A stretch of DNA of 64,000 bases from Fundicoccus sp052116145 (GTDB taxonomy: Bacteria; Bacillota; Bacilli; Lactobacillales; Aerococcaceae): positions 682,001 to 746,000 of the forward strand of contig NZ_JBQKLQ010000001.1 of the NCBI RefSeq assembly GCF_052116145.1, in the 5' to 3' direction. Positions 1 through 8,572 of the stretch are shown one piece after another. Numbering within the stretch: position 1 is the stretch's first letter; every line of letters begins with the position of its first letter. Under the pieces are notes generated by a model that saw only the letters and a program-made list of their open reading frames with translations, had not been told where the DNA came from and did no database searches. A program made the translations under genes and the position numbers.

Positions 1-656
1 GGGAAAGTTACAACTACGTCTTTTTCATCTTCAGCTTTTGTTCCGACTAATTGTTCTTCGAAACCTGGGATGAATGAGTTAGAACCTAATTCTAATGAAT
101 GGTTATCGCCTTTTCCACCTTCAAAAGCTTCTTCGCCAACGAAACCTTCGTAGTCAATGACAACTGTATCGCCAGAAACTGCTTCAGAGTCTTTAATAAC
201 TAATTCAGCTAAAGCTTGACGTTTAGTTTCGATTGCTTCGTTAACTTCTTCGTCAGAAACTTCACGGTCTTGTTTCTCAACAGTTAACTCTTTGTATTGA
301 CCTAATTTTACTTCTGGTTTAGTAATGACGTGAGCATGTAATACCCAAGCTTCACCTTTTTCCATTTTTTCGATATGTACTTCTGGTTCGATAACTGGTT
401 CAACACCAGACTCTTCAATTGCTTTTCTAAAAGCATCTTGTAATAGAAGATTTAATGTATCTTCATATAATGCTTCTTCACCGTAAACGTTGTTAAAAAT
501 TTGGCGTGGTACTTTACCTTTACGGAAACCTGGTACAGAAATAGATTTTTGTACTTTTTTAAATGTTTTGTCTAAACCTTTTTTTACTTCTTCTAATGGG
601 ATTTCAAAAGTTAATAATCCCTCATTTGTTGCGTTTTTTTCGAATTTTACTGACAT
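1..656 (-). CDS. tig: Trigger factor, 5' part (cut by window edge)
   Basis: Trigger factor is a ribosome-bound chaperone and peptidyl-prolyl isomerase that receives nascent chains at the exit tunnel. The visible 218 residues start at the ATG at 656 (MSVKFEKNATNEG) and contain the ribosome-docking signature GFRKGKVPR near residue 44. They then run into the FKBP-type isomerase domain (GDTVVIDYEGFVGEEAFEGG). The reading frame is open to base 1, so the rest of the isomerase domain and the C-terminal chaperone domain lie outside the window. The start is supported by a GGAGGG ribosome binding site just upstream. The gene is transcribed away from recU and has its own promoter. The identification is firm; only completeness is unknown. 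Confidence 0.95.
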   Translation of the reverse strand, partial: MSVKFEKNATNEGLLTFEIPLEEVKKGLDKTFKKVQKSISVPGFRKGKVPRQIFNNVYGEEALYEDTLNLLLQDAFRKAIEESGVEPVIEPEVHIEKMEKGEAWVLHAHVITKPEVKLGQYKELTVEKQDREVSDEEVNEAIETKRQALAELVIKDSEAVSGDTVVIDYEGFVGEEAFEGGKGDNHSLELGSNSFIPGFEEQLVGTKAEDEKDVVVTF

Positions 657-700
657 GTGTCTTAACCCTCCAACACTAAATATAGTTTACATACTAGTAT

Positions 701-729
701 AGTTTACCGAATTTATCATGTTTTGTAAA
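701..729 (-). promoter_or_regulatory. Promoter of tig
   Basis: Read on the minus strand, TTTACA (724-729) and TAAACT (701-706) are separated by exactly 17 bases, close to the sigma-A consensus. The leader then holds an ATACTAGTAT palindrome (692-701) and a direct repeat of TATAGTTTAC (682-691 and 698-707), whose second copy overlaps the -10. Assigned by eye only. Confidence 0.6.
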
Positions 730-864
730 TGATTTTAGTGAATTATTGTGATATCCGATGTTTTTTTCAATAATTTGCTTTGAATTAGCTTATTTTAGCG
801 TATACTTAAGAGTAATTCACACAATAGTAACAAATTGTTCATTTTTTATTCAATAATAATTCTG

Positions 865-870
865 TATAAT
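865..870 (+). promoter_or_regulatory. Possible -10 element for recU-pbp1A
   Basis: A perfect TATAAT lies 20 bases before the recU start, but no good -35 stands 17 bases upstream. A transcript from here would begin almost at the ribosome binding site (AGAGGAG, 876-882), giving a very short leader. It also shows that the in-frame ATG at 869 overlaps a promoter element and is unlikely to be the true start. Confidence 0.4.
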
Positions 871-889
871 GGATGAGAGGAGTGAATTT

Positions 890-1492
890 ATGTTGAACTA
901 TCCTGCTGGTCAAACACCTGGCCGTACTTTTCAGCCAAGTGCTCGTCCAAAGAAGAAAAATAAAAACTATGCAAGCCGCGGAATGTCTCTGGAGGATAAA
1001 TTGAATCAGAGTAACGAGTTTTATTTACATAACGAACTTGCCGTCATACATAAGAAGCCTACTCCTATTCAAGTAGTTAAAGTCAATTACCCTCATAGAA
1101 GCGCTGCTAGAATAACTGAGGCTTACTACAGAAATGCTTCCACTACAGATTACAATGGTGTTTATAAGAATCATTACATTGATTTTGAAGCTAAGGAAAC
1201 AACAAATAAAACCAGTTTCCCATTAGCTAACTTACCAGAACATCAGCGAGTGCATATGCGCCAGTGTATAAAACAGGGAGGACTTTCTTTTTTGATTGTA
1301 TCATTCAAAGTTCACCAAGAAGTATATTTATTACCTTTTCAGAAAGTTGATGAATTTTTACAATCTTCTGATAAGCAAAGTCTTACCCATCAGTGGATTA
1401 AAGAAAATGGCTACCAATGCAATATTGGTCTATTCCCACTAATTGATTATTTACCCGCAATCGATGCCTATATTAAAGATAGAATATGTTAA
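890..1492 (+). CDS. recU: Holliday junction resolvase RecU
   Basis: RecU is the Firmicute endonuclease that cleaves Holliday junctions made by RecA and branch-migrated by RuvAB. It also takes part in chromosome segregation. The protein opens with a basic flexible segment containing YPAGQTP and continues with the conserved SRGMSLEDKLNQSN block. The nuclease-fold core follows, with an acidic DYNGVYKNHYIDFEAKET stretch that carries the metal-binding Asp and E-x-K residues. I place the start at ATG 890 (200 residues), because AGAGGAG lies 7 bases upstream, while the longer frame from 869 would start inside a TATAAT box. pbp1A begins 29 bases downstream on the same strand, the classic recU-ponA operon of Bacilli. 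The assignment is firm. Confidence 0.93.
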   Translation: MLNYPAGQTPGRTFQPSARPKKKNKNYASRGMSLEDKLNQSNEFYLHNELAVIHKKPTPIQVVKVNYPHRSAARITEAYYRNASTTDYNGVYKNHYIDFEAKETTNKTSFPLANLPEHQRVHMRQCIKQGGLSFLIVSFKVHQEVYLLPFQKVDEFLQSSDKQSLTHQWIKENGYQCNIGLFPLIDYLPAIDAYIKDRIC

Positions 1493-1521
1493 ACCATCGA
1501 TTGTTTGAAAGGAAGAGATGA

Positions 1522-4038
1522 ATGGTTACAGGAAGTCGAGTTGAACGTAAAAAATATCAGAATAACAATAAACGTTCTTCTAACAGGAACCCAAAGAAAA
1601 AAAATAATAAACATACGGCCAGAAAATGGATAAAGCGAGTGGTTATTCTGCTTATTACCCTTTTCTTTTTAGCTTTAATGGCTGGAGGTGGATTGTTTGC
1701 TTATTACGCAATGAATGCTCCAGATATCACTGAATCCGACTTGCGTGGTCAGATTTCAAGTAAAATATTTGATCGTGACGGTGAATTAGTTAAGGAACTC
1801 GGCGGTCAGAATAGGGACTTGATGGCTCCAGAAGAAATTCCAGAGCTATTAAAAGATGCGGTGTTAGCAATTGAAGATGCTCGCTTTTATAGTCATAAAG
1901 GAGTAGATCCAATCCGAATCGTAGGGTCAGCCCTTGCAAACTTACAAGCTGGTGAAATTACTCAAGGCGGGAGTACAATTACTCAACAACTCGTCAAACT
2001 CTCAGTTTTCTCTACGGATTTCCAAGATCAAACACTTGAGCGTAAAGCACAAGAAGCATGGTTATCCCTTGGCTTAGAACAAGAGTACTCTAAAGATGAG
2101 ATTCTCACGATGTATTTAAACAAAATGTTCTATTCAAACAATACATACGGTGTAAAAACGGCCGCTAAAAATTTCTTTGGTAAAGAAATTAAAGAAATCA
2201 ACTTAGCAGAAGCTGCCCTTCTTGCTGGTATTCCACAAGCACCAAGTGACTATGATCCATACAGTTTCCCAGAAGATGCCAAAGAAAGACGTGATTTAGT
2301 CTTATCGGTGATGTTAGATCGAAAATTAATTAACCAAGAACAGCACGATGAAGCGTTAAATACATCGATTGATTCAATGCTAGTACCTCTTAACACGGAC
2401 TCACTGGCTCAATATGATTTAACAATCGATTCTTACATTGACATGGTCAGTCAAGAAGTTCAAGAAAAAATGAATTTAAATATATTTACTGATGGTGTCG
2501 AAGTTTATACGAATTTAGACATGTCTGCTCAGAAAAAATTATATGAAACAGTAAATGATAATTCTGCCGTTATTTTTCCAAACGACCGCGTTCAAACTGC
2601 TGTCTCAATTATAGATGTTGAAACCGGACAATTAGTTGCAGTAATCGGTGGACGTAATCAAGAAGTTGCCTTCGGATTAAACCGTGCGAACACGGATAAC
2701 CGTAGTGTCGGTTCAACAATTAAACCTTTAATTGATTATGGTCCTGCTTTTGAATACTTGAATCATTCAACTGCTACAACAATCGTCGATGAACCTTATA
2801 CTTATAGTGAAGGCATACCACTTTATAATTTCGACTTTGATTATAAAGGTCAAATGACTTTAAGGGAAGCACTCGCAGGTTCACGTAATATTCCTGCATT
2901 GAAGCTGTTACAGGAAGTTGGCATGGATAATGCTTACGCTTTTTTACAAAAGTTAAATATTAATATTACTAATGATAAAAACAATCGTGAATTAGTGGAA
3001 TCTAACTCGATAGGTGGCGAAATGACACCAATTCAATTATCTGCCGCTTATGCAGCGATAGCTAATCAAGGTGAATTTATTGCACCCTATACTGTCAATC
3101 GAGTAGTGACAGCAGCTGGAACTGTACAGGAATTCACTTCTACACCCAGACAAGCTATGAAAGATTCAACAGCCTATATGTTGGTTGATATCTTGAAAGG
3201 CGTTCCTGGACCATTTGCTGCTGCTGCTCAAATCGAAGGCTTACATCATGCTGGTAAAACAGGCACAACAGATTATGGTAGCACAGAACTTGAAACATTA
3301 GGTTTAGATAACGGTACGTATGCTGCACGCGATGGTTGGTATGCTGGTATAACACCCAAGTACTCCATCGCCACTTGGATTGGTTATGACGATCCTATGG
3401 TTCAAGGCAATCAATTAACCTTAGAAGACACGAGAATTCCACAGGAAATTTATGCAGAAATGATGTCCTTTATGATGCAAAGCTCGCCTAATATTGACTG
3501 GGTAAAACCAGATAGTGTCGTTGCAGTAGAAATTGAGAAATACTCAAGTCCACTTCAATTACCAGGTCCGTATACGCCTGCTGAAATGCGTTCAACTGAA
3601 CTGTTTGTTAAAGGCTCTGAACCAACACAACAATCCTTATATTATGGTCGATACATGAATCCTCCCTCTTGGTTCGATGCGAATTACGATGAAGAAACTA
3701 AGAGTATCATTGCCCAATGGGGTGCTTTAACTGATAATGGCGCTTTTGAGTTAAGTTTAAATGGAGTGGTTATTTACACTGGTAGCGGTACAACATTCTC
3801 AGTCCCAGTTGAAGGTGACGGTGAGTATGTTCTACGCTTAAGAATTGTCGATGGTAATAGTTCTTCTGATACATTGGTAGTGACTTTAACACTAACAACT
3901 AACTCAGAAGAAACAGACTCTTCCGAATCAGAATCGGAAGAATTACCACCGGATGAAACAGAGTCGACACCAACAGATCCAAATGAGTCGCTTCCTCCGG
4001 AATCATCCGAACCTGTCGAGACGGCCCCCCCTGCCTAA
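1522..4038 (+). CDS. pbp1A: Bifunctional class A penicillin-binding protein PBP1A
   Basis: This membrane enzyme polymerises lipid II into glycan strands and cross-links them. It has a very basic, Asn-rich cytoplasmic tail, then a membrane anchor at about residues 38-62. The glycosyltransferase-51 domain shows EDARFYSHKG with catalytic Glu118, and GGSTITQQLVK near 149-159. The transpeptidase domain has all three motifs: STIK (Ser398-Lys401), SRN (454-456) and KTG (579-581). The last ~110 residues form a beta-rich, fibronectin-like segment and then a low-complexity tail rich in Ser, Glu, Pro and Thr. An AAAGGAAG site precedes the ATG at 1522; the ATG at 1518 is out of frame. It follows recU by 29 bases. 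At 838 residues it is normal length for the family. Confidence 0.95.
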   Translation: MVTGSRVERKKYQNNNKRSSNRNPKKKNNKHTARKWIKRVVILLITLFFLALMAGGGLFAYYAMNAPDITESDLRGQISSKIFDRDGELVKELGGQNRDLMAPEEIPELLKDAVLAIEDARFYSHKGVDPIRIVGSALANLQAGEITQGGSTITQQLVKLSVFSTDFQDQTLERKAQEAWLSLGLEQEYSKDEILTMYLNKMFYSNNTYGVKTAAKNFFGKEIKEINLAEAALLAGIPQAPSDYDPYSFPEDAKERRDLVLSVMLDRKLINQEQHDEALNTSIDSMLVPLNTDSLAQYDLTIDSYIDMVSQEVQEKMNLNIFTDGVEVYTNLDMSAQKKLYETVNDNSAVIFPNDRVQTAVSIIDVETGQLVAVIGGRNQEVAFGLNRANTDNRSVGSTIKPLIDYGPAFEYLNHSTATTIVDEPYTYSEGIPLYNFDFDYKGQMTLREALAGSRNIPALKLLQEVGMDNAYAFLQKLNINITNDKNNRELVESNSIGGEMTPIQLSAAYAAIANQGEFIAPYTVNRVVTAAGTVQEFTSTPRQAMKDSTAYMLVDILKGVPGPFAAAAQIEGLHHAGKTGTTDYGSTELETLGLDNGTYAARDGWYAGITPKYSIATWIGYDDPMVQGNQLTLEDTRIPQEIYAEMMSFMMQSSPNIDWVKPDSVVAVEIEKYSSPLQLPGPYTPAEMRSTELFVKGSEPTQQSLYYGRYMNPPSWFDANYDEETKSIIAQWGALTDNGAFELSLNGVVIYTGSGTTFSVPVEGDGEYVLRLRIVDGNSSSDTLVVTLTLTTNSEETDSSESESEELPPDETESTPTDPNESLPPESSEPVETAPPA

Positions 4039-4130
4039 GCGATTACACCATCTAATTAAAAATAGAACAGACTAGTTAAAGGCTATAAAATGCCTTTATA
4101 TCCTAAATTCCCGTGAAATTATAGTATACA

Positions 4131-4166
4131 AATAAGCCACCGAGGCAGATGCTTCGGTGGCTTATT
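4131..4166. terminator. Bidirectional terminator at the IS left end
   Basis: A 13-bp perfect stem (4131-4143 with 4154-4166) has a 10-base loop and lies next to the transposase stop codon. On the plus strand it is followed by TTAA after TTATTT. It can end the transposase transcript and also stop read-through from pbp1A. Confidence 0.75.
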
Positions 4167-5738
4167 TTAATTGAAGACGGTCGCGTCTATAGTGAGAGCG
4201 TTTAAAATTGTTTTCTGGGTACTTGTTAGAGGCAGCATGTGAGTGGTGCCGTCTTTTAATTGAAGTTGTTGAATTTTCTCCAACTCACGAATCACTTTCT
4301 TCATCGTCAGGCGTTCTGTTGCTTCATTTTCTTTGATGGCCTGCATGAACACAGTTCGCATAATAAGACCTAGAAAGGCGACGAATAGCTTACCTTCAGT
4401 TGTTTTGGTGTAATGAGTGCGCATCCGGTGATAATCCATTCCGTTTTTCAACTGATCAAAACTTTTCTCTATCACATCTTTTTGGCGGTAAGTACTTAAT
4501 GCTTGCTCCGCACTGAGGGCTTTGTCAGTTGAAATGAGGGCGAAGTAGCCTAACTGAGCTTTTAACTCATCGATTTTATCGTAGTCAATGCGGTAGCTAA
4601 GCTCTTTTTCACCGGTCTCTTCTACCTCAAAGTATTTCTTCAAAGAAGGTTTCAGTTTCTTTTGTTTGGCTAATACCTTTAGCTGCTTCTCATGACGTCC
4701 AACTTCGTCAAATAAGGCATTCTCGCTGAGTAAAGCCTTTTGTTGGTCGAAATATAGATGCACCATGACTGGGACACCGTCAAACTCTCTCTCGATCGAT
4801 CGCGCATAGATCCCCTGCGTATTAAGCCGCTCACGCGATGAAAAAGGGTGTTGGATGACGTCAGCGAGTAACTCTTTGTACATTTTTAAATTCTTCGGAA
4901 TTAAACTGAGCGCTGTGTGCTGTCTGTGGGACATTAACGTTAGATTATCCCGGGTCATAAATCCTTGATCCATGACAAATCTCACATGATTCATTCCAAT
5001 CGTCTCCGCCAAAGCCATCATAAACGGTAAGTACGTTTTGTCTACAATACTGCCTGAATACATCGAATAATAAAGAGGTAGTTTGGTGGTTTCACCAAAA
5101 AACATCCCCAAATTAATCTGAGCTAAGTTCTCTTTATCGCGGTTGTATCCCCGTTCAACCCACGCAATTTCCTCGCTATAGGATGAAATAGAGGTCACGT
5201 CATAAGCGATATACTCTTGTTCTTGCGCTTTCGTCAGCCATTGTCGAAAGAAACCCAATTGTTTAGCGTTGTCTAAGTCAGCGAAAAACTCGCTCAACTT
5301 TTGGGAGGTCATGGCCTGTACTTTAGGATGTGACGTGGAGTCTGCCCAGTCTGGATAATCCATCATGACATTTCCGTGGCCCATCATAAAGGCGGCAATC
5401 GCGAGTAGTTTCTCACTATCCCTTCCAAAATTATGTGTCAGCGTTTGGGTCAAGCCAATGGACTCAGCTAAGCGACTAAAGACTTCAAAGTAACCCACTG
5501 ATCGAACCGTTTCCGGATGGTCTTTGCGTTCGCTTGGGAATAGGTCAAAGTAATTTTTGTTCGGGATCAGCTGACCGGTGGCTTCATCTAATTTACCAAT
5601 GCTTTTTTCATCGGATGTTGGTTTCCCTTGAGCATTGCGGTAGCTACGAACGGTATAATACACATATTTAGTGCCATTAGGACCGTTTTTATACGTGATA
5701 CGTTTGGTAGGCAAGTCCACTAATTGTCTTGATTTCAT
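4167..5738 (-). CDS. IS1634/IS4-like DDE transposase
   Basis: This 523-residue protein looks like the DDE transposases annotated as IS1634-like in lactic acid bacteria. Candidate catalytic acidic residues are the Asp in YDVTSISSYSEE, the Asp in FVMDQGFMTRDNL and the Glu in YRQKDVIEKSFDQLKNGMDY. The last of these matches the Y-x2-R-x3-E-x6-K type signature of the IS4 superfamily. The N-terminal part has the KYVYYTVRSYRN...EKSIGKLD segment typical of these proteins. The reading frame is intact and the inverted repeats are present, so the element may be active. The gene is flanked by a terminator hairpin at its 3' end and by the IS right end at its 5' end. Base composition is slightly richer in G+C than the neighbours, as expected for an acquired element. 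Confidence 0.88.
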   Translation of the reverse strand: MKSRQLVDLPTKRITYKNGPNGTKYVYYTVRSYRNAQGKPTSDEKSIGKLDEATGQLIPNKNYFDLFPSERKDHPETVRSVGYFEVFSRLAESIGLTQTLTHNFGRDSEKLLAIAAFMMGHGNVMMDYPDWADSTSHPKVQAMTSQKLSEFFADLDNAKQLGFFRQWLTKAQEQEYIAYDVTSISSYSEEIAWVERGYNRDKENLAQINLGMFFGETTKLPLYYSMYSGSIVDKTYLPFMMALAETIGMNHVRFVMDQGFMTRDNLTLMSHRQHTALSLIPKNLKMYKELLADVIQHPFSSRERLNTQGIYARSIEREFDGVPVMVHLYFDQQKALLSENALFDEVGRHEKQLKVLAKQKKLKPSLKKYFEVEETGEKELSYRIDYDKIDELKAQLGYFALISTDKALSAEQALSTYRQKDVIEKSFDQLKNGMDYHRMRTHYTKTTEGKLFVAFLGLIMRTVFMQAIKENEATERLTMKKVIRELEKIQQLQLKDGTTHMLPLTSTQKTILNALTIDATVFN

Positions 5739-5880
5739 CCCTTCACTCCTTCGCCCTTGTATACTATGATATTCACGGAGTTCAGGTGATACTAGTCTGT
5801 TTTTACTTTATACGCCTCTTTTCTAGAGAGCCCCCTTCAAAATAGGGTCGGTTGTATACTTAAATAATGATATAACAAAG

Positions 5881-6621
5881 TTAATTATCTGGTTTCCAAT
5901 CATAGAGTGGGATTTCAAAATGATCATAGCGATTGTCCTTTTTAGGGGGCATCGCTTTACTCTGTTGTTTCTGTTGGAATCGTTCACTTTCTTGTTGAGC
6001 CTCGTTAACTGTGCGAATATTTTTCTTTTCCCACGTCAATAAGATACGGTCGATATATTTCAAGCTGAGAGCTTGATGAATAACGGCCTCTTTAAGTGCA
6101 TATTTAATCAACGCTGGCTGATAATTATCTTGAGATACCCAGGTATTTAAAGTTTCGAGTTCCAATGGCGTTAACATACGACCAAATTCATTTTCAAAGG
6201 CCATCACTAAAGATTCTGTTTCCTTAAATGTTTCATCTTCTGTTTGTTTCGCTTTTGAAATTTGAGCAGTCGTTTGTTGCCCAGCCTTCTGAAAATACTT
6301 CTCGTCAAGTTGTTCGAAAAATGGTCTTAAACTATAATGATCTGTTTGTTTACCATTTCTATCTGGTACTAATTCGATGGATAAATAATTTTTATCCATT
6401 AATTGATTTAGTTCACCGAATAACTTGCCGCTTGTCCAACCTAATTGATTGGCAATTTTTGTAGTTTCTTCAATCGATTGACTTTGGTTCATTTGAGATA
6501 ATAAATAAAGCACTAATAACATTTCGTCTGAAGTCAGGTTTAACTGATGGAATCGATTAAAAAGTATGTTCGGGACCATCGTAAAACCTTCTTTCATCCA
6601 ATCGTAAGCAGATGATTTCAT
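5881..6621 (-). CDS. dnaD: DNA replication initiation protein DnaD
   Basis: DnaD helps remodel DNA and load the replicative helicase at origins and at restart sites in Firmicutes. The N-terminal ~100 residues read as a winged-helix domain (FTMVPNILFNRFHQLNLTSDE). A Gln/Lys-rich linker leads to the C-terminal DnaD/DnaB domain (LVMAFENEFGRMLTPLELETLNTW, residues ~138-160) with the ALKEAVIHQALSLKYIDRILLTW segment. The tail is basic and hydrophilic. At 246 residues it is typical in size. AAAGGAG precedes the ATG. It is the last gene of the minus-strand series dinG-ypmB-asnS-dnaD, the same neighbourhood as in Bacillus. A strong hairpin separates it from asnS. Confidence 0.92.
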   Translation of the reverse strand: MKSSAYDWMKEGFTMVPNILFNRFHQLNLTSDEMLLVLYLLSQMNQSQSIEETTKIANQLGWTSGKLFGELNQLMDKNYLSIELVPDRNGKQTDHYSLRPFFEQLDEKYFQKAGQQTTAQISKAKQTEDETFKETESLVMAFENEFGRMLTPLELETLNTWVSQDNYQPALIKYALKEAVIHQALSLKYIDRILLTWEKKNIRTVNEAQQESERFQQKQQSKAMPPKKDNRYDHFEIPLYDWKPDN

Positions 6622-6646
6622 GGTAAGCTCCTTTCAGTCGGTTTGA

Positions 6647-6699
6647 AGTGTCTAAAAAAACAATTGGCTGACGAAGCAGACAATTGTTTTTTAGACACT
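6647..6699 (-). terminator. Hairpin between asnS and dnaD
   Basis: A near-perfect 19-bp stem (6647-6666 with 6681-6699) contains a smaller CAATTG hairpin with a CTG/CAG top, followed on the minus strand by seven Ts. It lies only ~25 bases before the dnaD start, leaving no room for a separate promoter. It therefore probably lowers, rather than blocks, transcription from asnS into dnaD. Confidence 0.65.
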
Positions 6700-6717
6700 C
6701 TCGTTTGTAATTTTATG

Positions 6718-8016
6718 TTATGGGTATAAACGGTTTAATAGACGTGGGAATGGCGCTGTTTCACGAATATGTTCAATTCCTGTTAACCAAGCAACTGCAC
6801 GCTCTAACCCAATTCCGAAACCTGAGTGAGGTACTGGACCGTATTTAGATAAATCAGCATACCATGAGTAAGCTTCTGGATCTAAGCCATAATTTTCGAT
6901 GTTTTTAATAATGTGATCGTAGTCAGCAATTCTTTCTGAACCACCAATAATTTCCCCATAGCCTTCTGGTGCGATCATATCCGCACATAAGACCGTTCTT
7001 GGGTCTTCAGGGTTTTCTTTCATATAGAAAGGTTTAATGTCTTTTGGATAGTGTAGGATAAAGATAGGCTGTTCATATTGGCTTGCAATGAATGTTTCGT
7101 GTGGAGAACCAAAGTCATCGCCCCATTTAATATCATCAAAACCATTAGCATTCAATAATTCAATGGCTGCTGTATATTCAATTCGTGGGTATGGTGTTTG
7201 AGTATATTTTTCTAATAATTCTACATCACGCTCAAGAGTTTTTAATGCGATTGGACAGTTATCAATAACGTTACGTACAACAAATGCAACGTATTTCTCT
7301 TGTACTTCTAAACTCTCAGCATGCTCAACGAATGCCATTTCTGGCTCCATCATCCAAAATTCGATTAAGTGACGTCTTGTTTTTGATTTTTCAGCACGGA
7401 AAGTTGGTCCGAATGAGAATACTTTTCCAAATGCCATAGCAGCTGCTTCTAAATAAAGTTGACCACTTTGCGATAAGAAAGCATCTTCATCAAAATATTT
7501 CGTGTGGAACAACTCAGTTGTTCCTTCTGGAGAACTTCCAGTTAGGATTGGTGGATCTACTTTAATAAAGCCGTTAATATTCATGAATTCATACGTCGCA
7601 CGTATAATTTCATTACGTACTTGCATAATGGCATGTTGTTTTGAAGAACGTAACCAGAGGTGACGATGATCCATTAAGAAATCAGTTCCGTGTTCTTTTG
7701 GAGTGATTGGATAATTTTCACTTTCCCCAAGTAATTCGATTCCCTCAACCAATAATTCATAACCTAAAACTGATCGTGAATCCGCTTGGACAGTACCTTG
7801 TATACGAACGCTTGATTCTTGATGCAATGATTTTGCTAATTCGAAAATATCCTCAGGCACTTGACTTTTTAATACTACCCCTTGGAAATAAGCTGAACCA
7901 TCACGTAGTTGTAAAAAGGCAATCTTTCCACTGCTTCGTTTGTTGGTTACCCATGAGTTAATCATAACTTTTTGATCCACATATTGTGCTGCTTGTGACA
8001 TTGTAATTGTTTCCAT
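6718..8016 (-). CDS. asnS: Asparaginyl-tRNA synthetase
   Basis: AsnRS charges tRNA-Asn with asparagine in the cytoplasm. The protein has an N-terminal OB-fold anticodon-binding domain (VMINSWVTNKRSSGKIAFLQLRDG). The class II catalytic core follows, with motif 2 FRAEKSKTRRH and motif 3 GFGIGLERAVAWLTG near the C terminus. The Asn rather than Asp assignment rests on overall resemblance, on the 432-residue length (bacterial AspRS is ~590 with an inserted domain) and on the conserved asnS-dnaD neighbourhood. AGGAGG lies 5-10 bases before the ATG. ypmB ends 21 bases upstream, so the two are co-transcribed. I see no T-box leader, which fits its position inside an operon. Confidence 0.94.
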   Translation of the reverse strand: METITMSQAAQYVDQKVMINSWVTNKRSSGKIAFLQLRDGSAYFQGVVLKSQVPEDIFELAKSLHQESSVRIQGTVQADSRSVLGYELLVEGIELLGESENYPITPKEHGTDFLMDHRHLWLRSSKQHAIMQVRNEIIRATYEFMNINGFIKVDPPILTGSSPEGTTELFHTKYFDEDAFLSQSGQLYLEAAAMAFGKVFSFGPTFRAEKSKTRRHLIEFWMMEPEMAFVEHAESLEVQEKYVAFVVRNVIDNCPIALKTLERDVELLEKYTQTPYPRIEYTAAIELLNANGFDDIKWGDDFGSPHETFIASQYEQPIFILHYPKDIKPFYMKENPEDPRTVLCADMIAPEGYGEIIGGSERIADYDHIIKNIENYGLDPEAYSWYADLSKYGPVPHSGFGIGLERAVAWLTGIEHIRETAPFPRLLNRLYP

Positions 8017-8037
8017 AAGTCCTCCTTGAAAATAAAA

Positions 8038-8514
8038 TTAAATATTTGATATTGTTTTAACCCAACGACCAGTTGACGCATCGATGTAAAAATACGTTAA
8101 TGTATTATTCTCATTTTTTAACGTCACTTCCCAAACTGGCTTATTTTCTAATAAACCTAAGCGCGTTTGGATAATGTTCATCAACGATGTTTCATTCATT
8201 GCGATGTCACTGGCGTCTTGTTCAGAGATGATTTCATTTTCAGCATAATACTGAATATCGCCACCCTCTTGCCCAACAATTGCAAAATGTTGTACGCCCT
8301 CTTCATCAATAAAATCTAAACTAAAATAAGTATTATCAGTTGTCATCCAATAAAACTTATTTATTTTATCTACTGCATAATCAAATTCAACTAAGCTGAT
8401 AGTTTCTTCTTCTGCTTGATTCACACGGGCTTGGCTCTGCATAAAGACACCAAGAATGCTCATCAGCAAGATTAGAAAAATCGCTGTTAAAACTGAGACT
8501 GTTTTTCGATTCAA
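8038..8514 (-). CDS. ypmB: YpmB-like membrane-anchored PepSY protein
   Basis: This 158-residue protein has one N-terminal membrane segment (VLTAIFLILLMSILGVFM, residues ~8-25). An extracellular part follows with two PepSY-like halves, the second ending in the typical PVWEVTLKNENNTLTYFYIDASTGRWV. In Bacillus the orthologue ypmB lies between dinG and asnS/aspB, exactly as here. The molecular function is not established; PepSY domains are thought to modulate peptidases or other surface proteins. The gene is 58 bases after dinG and 21 bases before asnS. The family call is well supported by sequence and position, the role is not. Confidence 0.85.
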   Translation of the reverse strand: MNRKTVSVLTAIFLILLMSILGVFMQSQARVNQAEEETISLVEFDYAVDKINKFYWMTTDNTYFSLDFIDEEGVQHFAIVGQEGGDIQYYAENEIISEQDASDIAMNETSLMNIIQTRLGLLENKPVWEVTLKNENNTLTYFYIDASTGRWVKTISNI

Positions 8515-8572
8515 CAGCTAACCTCCTCTATCGTATTGTCGTTCCTTATCATACCATATTTTTTAGGTCGAT

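Larger units (their letters stand above)
4067..5800. mobile_element. Complete insertion sequence, IS1634/IS4-like
   Basis: One transposase gene is bounded by imperfect inverted repeats. The outer ends are exact: ACAGACTAGT (4067-4076) and its complement ACTAGTCTGT (5791-5800). An inner match, CCGTGAA...ATAGTATACAA, lies about 45 bases inside each end (4111-4131 and 5757-5776). I see no obvious direct repeat in the flanks, so the exact ends and target duplication remain unproven; some IS1634-type elements make long or variable duplications. It sits between the 3' ends of pbp1A and dnaD, which converge, so it breaks no visible gene. Confidence 0.8.

Noticed and set aside
490..702. Open frame opposite tig
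   Set aside because: Antisense shadow of the trigger factor gene, with no ribosome binding site and no recognisable family.
8017..8037. T-box leader for asnS
   Set aside because: The gene follows ypmB by 21 bases inside an operon, leaving no space for a leader.
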